Positions 58,753 to 64,000 of a stretch of 64,000 nucleotides of DNA are shown piece after piece; positions within the stretch are counted from its first letter, which is position 1, and every line of letters begins with the position of its first letter. A model generated the notes under the pieces. It had not been told where the DNA came from and searched no databases. It saw nothing but the letters and a program-made list of their open reading frames with translations. Origin of the DNA: Bacillus haynesii (GTDB taxonomy: Bacteria; Bacillota; Bacilli; Bacillales; Bacillaceae). The stretch is taken from positions 310,001 to 374,000 of the forward strand of contig NZ_MRBL01000016.1 of NCBI RefSeq assembly GCF_001969855.1, in the 5' to 3' direction. The position numbers and the translations under genes are program-made.

Positions 58753-58965
58753 TTATTCCACAATGATTTCAAAAACTCTTTGTTCGAGATTGTATTTAGC
58801 ATCCTGGAATGTAAATTTATAATCATCTGCGTCGGCATCAGGCGTAAGCCAAGCTCCGTATTTTCTGATCGTCTGGACGATGCTTTCGAGTTCAGCAGGA
58901 GTGAAGTCACCTATGTCTGTGCCTTCGGTTTCAGCGGTATGGCGTATTTTTACTGTAATCATCAT
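58753..58965 (-). CDS. Small hypothetical protein
   Basis: 70 residues from the ATG at 58965, 9 nt after AAAGGAG (a GTG at 58968 is also possible). Acidic, soluble: TVKIRHTAETEGTDIGDFT, a stretch with DADADDYKF and a C-terminal FEIIVE strand. Not recognised. The good ribosome-binding site supports a real gene. Confidence 0.75.
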   Translation of the reverse strand: MMITVKIRHTAETEGTDIGDFTPAELESIVQTIRKYGAWLTPDADADDYKFTFQDAKYNLEQRVFEIIVE

Positions 58966-59162
58966 CACTTTTGGCTCCTTTCACTTGCTGTTTGAACATC
59001 TTATTAACAGCATATTTTTTCCCCCTGTAAATCGTTCCATTAACTCCCTTGTTTCAAATTATTCGGGCTTTCTTTTTTGCAGACCTATTTTATATGGAAA
59101 AGCTGGCCGGGCTCCGAAAAAATTGTCCCCGAACTTTCAGCAAACGCGAGCAAAAATTCCTG

Positions 59163-59191
59163 TTTACAATAAAGGGAATATCCCCTATGAT
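59163..59191 (+). promoter_or_regulatory. Sigma-A promoter of the metal-transport operon
   Basis: TTTACA (59163-59168) and TATGAT (59186-59191) with a 17-nt spacer. Confidence 0.75.
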
Positions 59192-59206
59192 AATGAAAGA
59201 ATAAAA

Positions 59207-59221
59207 TCGTAATCATTACTT
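59207..59221. promoter_or_regulatory. Zur-like box downstream of the promoter
   Basis: TCGTAATCATTACTT matches the Bacillus Zur consensus TCGTAATNATTACGA at 13 of 15 positions, flanked by AAAA and TTTT, 15 nt past the -10: a classic repressor position. It is nearer Zur than Fur or PerR boxes because of the TCGTAAT half. Confidence 0.7.
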
Positions 59222-59237
59222 TTTGGAGGTATAACCT

Positions 59238-60767
59238 ATGGCATACATAGCAAAACGCATGATCATACCGATTGTTTTTCTCTTCATTCTCGCTTCCTGC
59301 TCCGCCGGAGGCGCTGACTCAGCGAAAGGTGATGAGAAGAAACTCACCTTTCTTTTCAATATTCCAAGTCAAACCCTTGACCCGAATCTTGATGTCAATT
59401 ATACGGCTGTCCGCGCCGGCATCAGTGAAACACTCGTCAAAATCAGCGCTGACCTTTCCATCGAACCTTGGCTTGCCAAGGATTGGAAAAGTAAAGACGG
59501 ACAAACTTGGGTCTTCACCCTTAAAGACAATCTGACGTTTCAAAATGGCAAAAAAGCGGATGCCAAAGCGGTAAAAGCGTCTTTAGAACGGACGATACGC
59601 GAGAGCAAAGCCATGAAGAACGCCTTAAAAATCAAAGAAATAAAAGCTGCAGGCCAAACCTTGACGATTACAACGAAGGTGCCGTTTCCCGAATTCCCTT
59701 CAGAATTGGTTCATCCGAACACATCGATCATTGACGTCAGCGCAGCAAACATTTCTCAACAGCCCGTCGGAACCGGCCCTTTCCAAGTTTCCTCTTTTGA
59801 GGCCGGCCATAAAATAGAGTTAGAACGATATGACGATTATTGGGACGGCAAACCGAAGCTGAAGCACGTCACATTCTCGTTTAATGAAGACGCAAACGCC
59901 CGCGTTATGGCTCTCCAATCAAAAGATGCCGACATCATTTACAGACCGAGCGTGGAGGATATTGACCAAATTCAAAAAGATTCGTCAATTACCGTTGATT
60001 CGGTGCCGAGCATGCGCGTTCACCAGATTCTTTACAATACAAAGAAGGATCATCTTGCTGACCGTCACCTGCGCCGCGCCTTCGACGCATTACTGGACCG
60101 CAAAGAAATCGCTGAAAGCATTTTGAACGGACATGCTCAGCCGGCAGACGGCCCCTTCTTAACGGATTTCCCATTTTCCGCCGATACGGTTCAAAAGCCG
60201 AGCGGACTGCAAGCGGCAAAAGCTGAGCTGAAAAAAGCCGGCTACGAGCTTGAAAACGGCAAAGCCGTAAAGGACGGAAAAGCCTTATCTTTTACACTGC
60301 TAACCTATCAGTCTCGTCCGGAATTGCCTTTAATCGCACAAATTCTTGAATCAAATGCGAAGGAATTGGGCATTTCGATTAAGATTCAGCAAGTCGAAAA
60401 TATCGATGAGTATTTGGCGAAGAACGATGATTGGGATTTGGCGACATACAGCTCGATGACCGCGCCCAGAGGTGATGCCGGCTATTTGCTGAACACCGCC
60501 TATATGCCGAATGGCGCTTTAAACTACAGCGGCATCGAAAATCAAACCCTGATCAAATGGATTGAGGAATTCAACCGCACGATCGGCGAAGAGAAGCGGA
60601 ACCGACTTGCCAAAAAAGCAGCTGAATTGATCGAGAAGGAGACATTGAACTCTTTTATCGTCACTCCGGAAAACATCACAGCATACCGAGACGGTGTATT
60701 AAATTGGGAAACGAGCAAAAGTGAGTATTATATGCTGACGAAAGATTTGGATGTGAAAACGAAATGA
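59238..60767 (+). CDS. nikA: Nickel/metallophore-binding lipoprotein (NikA/CntA-like)
   Basis: 509 residues. Lipobox LASC with Cys21; extracytoplasmic SBP family 5 fold (SQTLDPNLDVNYTAVRAGISETLVKI, LAKDWKSKDGQTWVFTLKDNLTF, GTGPFQVSSFEAGHKIELERYDDYWDGKPKLKHVTF). NikA-type rather than oligopeptide-binding OppA. In staphylococci the related CntA binds staphylopine-metal complexes. GGAGG before the ATG. First gene of a five-gene operon with 4-nt overlaps. Confidence 0.88.
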   Translation: MAYIAKRMIIPIVFLFILASCSAGGADSAKGDEKKLTFLFNIPSQTLDPNLDVNYTAVRAGISETLVKISADLSIEPWLAKDWKSKDGQTWVFTLKDNLTFQNGKKADAKAVKASLERTIRESKAMKNALKIKEIKAAGQTLTITTKVPFPEFPSELVHPNTSIIDVSAANISQQPVGTGPFQVSSFEAGHKIELERYDDYWDGKPKLKHVTFSFNEDANARVMALQSKDADIIYRPSVEDIDQIQKDSSITVDSVPSMRVHQILYNTKKDHLADRHLRRAFDALLDRKEIAESILNGHAQPADGPFLTDFPFSADTVQKPSGLQAAKAELKKAGYELENGKAVKDGKALSFTLLTYQSRPELPLIAQILESNAKELGISIKIQQVENIDEYLAKNDDWDLATYSSMTAPRGDAGYLLNTAYMPNGALNYSGIENQTLIKWIEEFNRTIGEEKRNRLAKKAAELIEKETLNSFIVTPENITAYRDGVLNWETSKSEYYMLTKDLDVKTK

Positions 60768-61705
60768 AGCAGATCGCCAAGCGGCTGTTTGAACTGGTCC
60801 TGTTCCTATTCCTGCTTTCATTTATCAGCTTTGTGTTTATGAAAGCGGCTCCCGGTGATCCGGTGAAACAGATGCTTCGCGTAGATGATGTTGCGGTAAC
60901 GGACGAGCAGATCGAGGCATTCAGAGAGGAACTCGGTTTGGACAAACCGGTTTATATTCAATATTGGAACTGGTTCAAGCGCTTTTTCCAATTTGATTTG
61001 GGAAAATCCTATACAACACACGAGCCCGTCATCGACGAGCTCAGCCGGAAATTCCCGGCGACATTGCTTCTGACCGGCGCATCGCTTCTCGTTATGCTGC
61101 TGATTGCCGTGCCGGTCGGAACGCTTTCCGCTTTATACCGGGATCGGTGGATCGATCATCTCGGCCGCTTGCTCGCTTTAGTGGGAGCCGCGCTCCCAAG
61201 CTTTTGGCTCGGCTTGATACTGATCGATCTCTTTTCCGTCAGGCTGAATTGGCTGCCGTCGATGGGAGCCGGAACGTTTAAACATTTGATTCTCCCCTCT
61301 CTCACGCTGGGGATCGCGATGTCGGGCGTTTATGTCCGCCTTGTACGGTCGAGCCTGATCGAAAGCCTTGGTCAGGATTTCATCAGATCAGCCAGAGCAC
61401 GCGGCATCAGCGAGGCGAGAATTTTCTTCTTTCACGCGTTTCGCCACAGCCTTGTCCCTGTCATCACGATATTCGGGGTCAGCCTCGGCAGCCTGCTCGG
61501 CGGCACGGTGATTATTGAAGTCCTGTTTGCATATCCCGGCGTCGGCAAGCTTGTCGTTGATGCCATCGTTCAGCGTGATTATCCGATCATTCAGGGGTAC
61601 ATTCTTTTCATGGGGATCGCGGTTGTCCTGATCAATCTTTTAGTCGACCTTTCCTATCGGTACCTCAATCCGGAAATTCGCTTAAAGGAGGCTGGACGCC
61701 GATGA
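60764..61705 (+). CDS. nikB: ABC transporter permease (NikB/CntB-like)
   Basis: 313 residues, six membrane segments. DppB/NikB signature: ARARGISEARIFFFHAFRHSLVPVITIFGVSLGSLLGGTVIIEVLFAYPGVGKLVVDAI. Overlaps nikA by 4 nt. Confidence 0.92.
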   Translation: MKQIAKRLFELVLFLFLLSFISFVFMKAAPGDPVKQMLRVDDVAVTDEQIEAFREELGLDKPVYIQYWNWFKRFFQFDLGKSYTTHEPVIDELSRKFPATLLLTGASLLVMLLIAVPVGTLSALYRDRWIDHLGRLLALVGAALPSFWLGLILIDLFSVRLNWLPSMGAGTFKHLILPSLTLGIAMSGVYVRLVRSSLIESLGQDFIRSARARGISEARIFFFHAFRHSLVPVITIFGVSLGSLLGGTVIIEVLFAYPGVGKLVVDAIVQRDYPIIQGYILFMGIAVVLINLLVDLSYRYLNPEIRLKEAGRR

Positions 61706-62541
61706 GAAAAAACGGAAAAAACGTCAAACATATATTCCGATCCAAAACAGGACTGTGGTTTGTGCTGCTGTTTTCCGCGGCGCTGTTCACCGTCCCCTTC
61801 TTTTTGCCGTTCGATCCGCTCCGCACAGATATGGCCAACCGCCTTCAGCCGATCAGCATGCAGCATTGGCTCGGGACCGACCATTTGGGCAGAGATATAT
61901 TTTCCCGGATGCTCGCCGGTGCGAAAGCGACGGTCGGCACCGCCTTGGCCGCGATTCTGATCTCCGTTTTCATAGGCGTTCCTGTCGGGCTTGTCTCCGG
62001 CTTTTTCGGCGGACGGCTGGACCGGATGATCATGAGAATTGTTGATGCGGTGATGGCGTTTCCGGACTATATTGTCGCGATTGTTTTAAGCGGTTTGCTT
62101 GGTCCGGGGCTGATGAACTTAATATTGGCCGTCGTCGCTGTCAAATGGGTCGGCTATGCAAGACTGGTTCGCAGCACGGTTTTTTCGGAAAAACAAAAAG
62201 ATTACATCGCCTTGGCCGAGCTGACGGGTTTAAGCTCCGGGGCGATTTTAAAAAAACACTTGCTGCCCCATGTTCTCGGCAACGTTTCCGTACTTGCGAC
62301 ACTTGATATCGGAAAAACGGTGTTAATGATTGCTGCCCTGTCCTATATCGGACTGGGTGCTCAGCCTCCATACCCGGAATGGGGCGCCATGCTGAACGAC
62401 GGAAAACATTACTTTTTGCATGCGCCTCAGCTTATGGTGATTCCCGGTCTTGCGATCATGTTCATCGTTCTGTTGTCCAACCTGTACGGTGATCGTTTAA
62501 GGGACAGGTTTGACGTTAAACACAAGAAAGGAGTTTCTTAG
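61702..62541 (+). CDS. nikC: ABC transporter permease (NikC/CntC-like)
   Basis: 279 residues with six membrane segments; N-terminal OppC domain (LGTDHLGRDIFSRMLAGAKATVGT) and EAA loop around AELTGLSSGAILKKHLLPHVLG. Second permease subunit. Overlaps nikB by 4 nt. Confidence 0.92.
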   Translation: MRKNGKNVKHIFRSKTGLWFVLLFSAALFTVPFFLPFDPLRTDMANRLQPISMQHWLGTDHLGRDIFSRMLAGAKATVGTALAAILISVFIGVPVGLVSGFFGGRLDRMIMRIVDAVMAFPDYIVAIVLSGLLGPGLMNLILAVVAVKWVGYARLVRSTVFSEKQKDYIALAELTGLSSGAILKKHLLPHVLGNVSVLATLDIGKTVLMIAALSYIGLGAQPPYPEWGAMLNDGKHYFLHAPQLMVIPGLAIMFIVLLSNLYGDRLRDRFDVKHKKGVS

Positions 62542-62542
62542 C

Positions 62543-63385
62543 ATGCCGATGTTATCCATTGAGGGCTTATCAATCAGCTCCCGACAGCACACCATTGTCA
62601 AAAATGCCTCCTTCTCGATCCATGAGGGTGAATGGTTCGCGCTGCTCGGGGAAAGCGGCAGCGGAAAGAGTCTGACCGCTTCGGCCATAGCCGGGCTGCT
62701 TCCGGACGGGCTAACGGTGACCGGCGGAGACGTGATATTTGAGGGTCAACAGATGCTTCAAGCCGGCCGCAAAGCACTCCGACGCATGCGCGGAAAGGAT
62801 ATCGCCTGTATTTTTCAGGACTGTCACGGAGCATTCACCCCTTTTATACGGATCGGCAGACAAATTGACGAAATGGTCAAAACGCATACAGATTGGTCTA
62901 AGAACAAGCGAAGAGAAGCGATTCTCCGCGCTTTTCGGGAGGTTTCTCTGCCGGAAAACAGAGTATATGAAAGCTACCCGTTTCAATTGAGCGGAGGGCA
63001 GCTGCAAAGGGCCGCGATCGCTCAAGCGATGGTGCTCCGCCCGAAGCTTCTCATCGCAGACGAACCGACGACGGCTTTAGACAGCATCACGGCCGCAGAC
63101 GTCTTGCAACAGCTTGCCGTGATGCGCGCCAAAACAAACTGCGCCATCCTTTTTATCACTCATGACCTGCGGCTTGTCAAAAGATACGCCGATCATACCG
63201 CCGTCATGCAAAACGGAGTAATCGTCGAAAGCGGCTTAACCGCTGATTTAATCAGACAGCCGGCACATGAATATACGAGGTGTTTATTCGCGGCCATCCC
63301 GCCGCTGAAAAATCCTCCACCGAGGCTGACGTCAGCCGCGCCTGAAACAAAGGAAACGGCGCTGGCGGGAACAGGAGGTGCGTGA
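62543..63385 (+). CDS. nikD: ABC transporter ATPase (NikD/CntD-like)
   Basis: 280 residues from the ATG at 62543 with AAAGGAG 9 nt upstream. Walker A GESGSGKS, Q-loop IFQDCHGAF, signature LSGGQLQRAAIAQAM, Walker B LLIADEPTTALD, H-loop FITHDL. The C-terminal tail is Pro/Ala-rich. One base separates it from nikC. Confidence 0.93.
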   Translation: MPMLSIEGLSISSRQHTIVKNASFSIHEGEWFALLGESGSGKSLTASAIAGLLPDGLTVTGGDVIFEGQQMLQAGRKALRRMRGKDIACIFQDCHGAFTPFIRIGRQIDEMVKTHTDWSKNKRREAILRAFREVSLPENRVYESYPFQLSGGQLQRAAIAQAMVLRPKLLIADEPTTALDSITAADVLQQLAVMRAKTNCAILFITHDLRLVKRYADHTAVMQNGVIVESGLTADLIRQPAHEYTRCLFAAIPPLKNPPPRLTSAAPETKETALAGTGGA

Positions 63386-64000
63386 TGACCCATTCAGCAG
63401 AGACCGTTCTTTTTGTCAGCAATCTGACAAAACATTACGCTTGCGGCCACAAAGCGGTTGACAATGTATCATTCTCCATTCGAAAAGGCGAATGCCTCGG
63501 GCTCGCCGGCGAGAGCGGCAGCGGGAAAAGCACCCTCGCACGCTGCCTTCTGCTGCTCGAAAAAGTCGATCACGGAGAGATTAGGCTTCATCAACATCCG
63601 CTTACCGGCATAAACAAAAAAGAGACCCGAAGACTGCGCCGAAAGCTGCAGGCTGTTTTCCAAAATCCGGCCGCATCATTTAATCCAAAGCTCAATATTA
63701 TCGATTCAGTTATGGAGCCGCTTGATGTTTCCAAACAAGACATGCCGTCATTTTTAAGAGATTGCGGAGGCAGCCGTCGTCTGACGGCTGAGCGTCTGTT
63801 CTCAATGGTCGGTCTTCCCTCGCGCCTCCTTGACCGCTATCCGCACGAATTAAGCGGCGGGCAGCGCCAGCGGGCCTTAATCGCCAGAGCCATCAGCACT
63901 CAGCCGTCTTTAATCATCTTTGATGAGCCTACGGCAAGCCTGGATGTCACCAGTCAGGCGAAGATCCTGGACCTCCTCAAAGATTTGCAGGAGGATATGG
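63385..64000 (+). CDS. nikE: ABC transporter ATPase (NikE/CntF-like), 3' end outside window
   Basis: Starts at the ATG at 63385, overlapping the nikD TGA by one base; 205 codons are in the window. Walker A GESGSGKST, Q-loop VFQNPAASFNPK, signature LSGGQRQRALIARAI and Walker B LIIFDEPTASLDV are intact. Second ATPase of the importer. Confidence 0.93.
   Translation, partial: MTHSAETVLFVSNLTKHYACGHKAVDNVSFSIRKGECLGLAGESGSGKSTLARCLLLLEKVDHGEIRLHQHPLTGINKKETRRLRRKLQAVFQNPAASFNPKLNIIDSVMEPLDVSKQDMPSFLRDCGGSRRLTAERLFSMVGLPSRLLDRYPHELSGGQRQRALIARAISTQPSLIIFDEPTASLDVTSQAKILDLLKDLQEDM

Noticed and set aside
59174-59185. GGGA-ATA-TCCC inverted repeat in the metal-transport promoter spacer
   Set aside because: Only 4-bp arms; a similar GGGAATAATCCC occurs before lysA, so chance is likely.

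Overview
The window reads as chromosomal core DNA of a Bacillus of the B. subtilis/B. licheniformis group. The evidence is a long run of genes whose products and order match the B. subtilis resDE-res-spm-scp-rib-lysA-spoVA-spoIIA-xerD-fur-spoIIM-yqk block, together with typical Bacillus ribosome-binding sites and an FMN riboswitch. The species call (licheniformis-like) is inference from recalled family sequences. I see no rRNA, tRNA, prophage, insertion sequence or CRISPR array.

Layout. 1-5.6 kb (minus): a cut-off LCP cell-wall ligase, a NodB polysaccharide deacetylase, and a two-component system with a third, beta-propeller gene. 5.6-12.5 kb (minus): ResDE redox kinase/regulator, ResABC cytochrome c biogenesis, RluB. 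12.6-17 kb: SpmAB and DacB (spore core and cortex), YpuI, ScpAB condensin. 17-22.6 kb: a 31-residue YjcZ-like peptide, YpuF, and the riboflavin operon behind an FMN riboswitch. 22.8-30 kb: accessory genes, namely a three-domain RNA end-repair enzyme, Hsp20, a Rap phosphatase with a Phr precursor carrying five ERNVT copies, PpiB, YpuA behind a sigma-M-like promoter, and a poly-gamma-glutamate hydrolase. 30-45 kb: LysA and the sporulation block (spoVA operon, dacF-spoIIAA-spoIIAB-sigF), pupG/drm, xerD, yqzK, fur with two PerR-like boxes, spoIIM. 45-48.5 kb: a PTS IIB/IIC pair under a probable cre and an NCS1 permease. 48.6-57.4 kb: a frameshifted acetyltransferase, the yqkK-to-yqjZ run including EndoQ-type YqxK, NudF and the FtsZ inhibitor MciZ, and a TetR gene with a perfect operator next to a truncated DoxX-like gene. 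58-64 kb: a secreted lipase and a five-gene NikABCDE/Cnt-like metal importer whose promoter carries a Zur-like box; the last gene runs off the end.

How it fits together. Most of the window is housekeeping and sporulation. The parts most worth a second look are the repeat-bearing Phr, the stand-alone kinase-phosphatase-ligase, the Zur-like box that argues for zinc control of a transporter normally called nickel-specific, the structured ypuA leader, and the two or three decaying genes.
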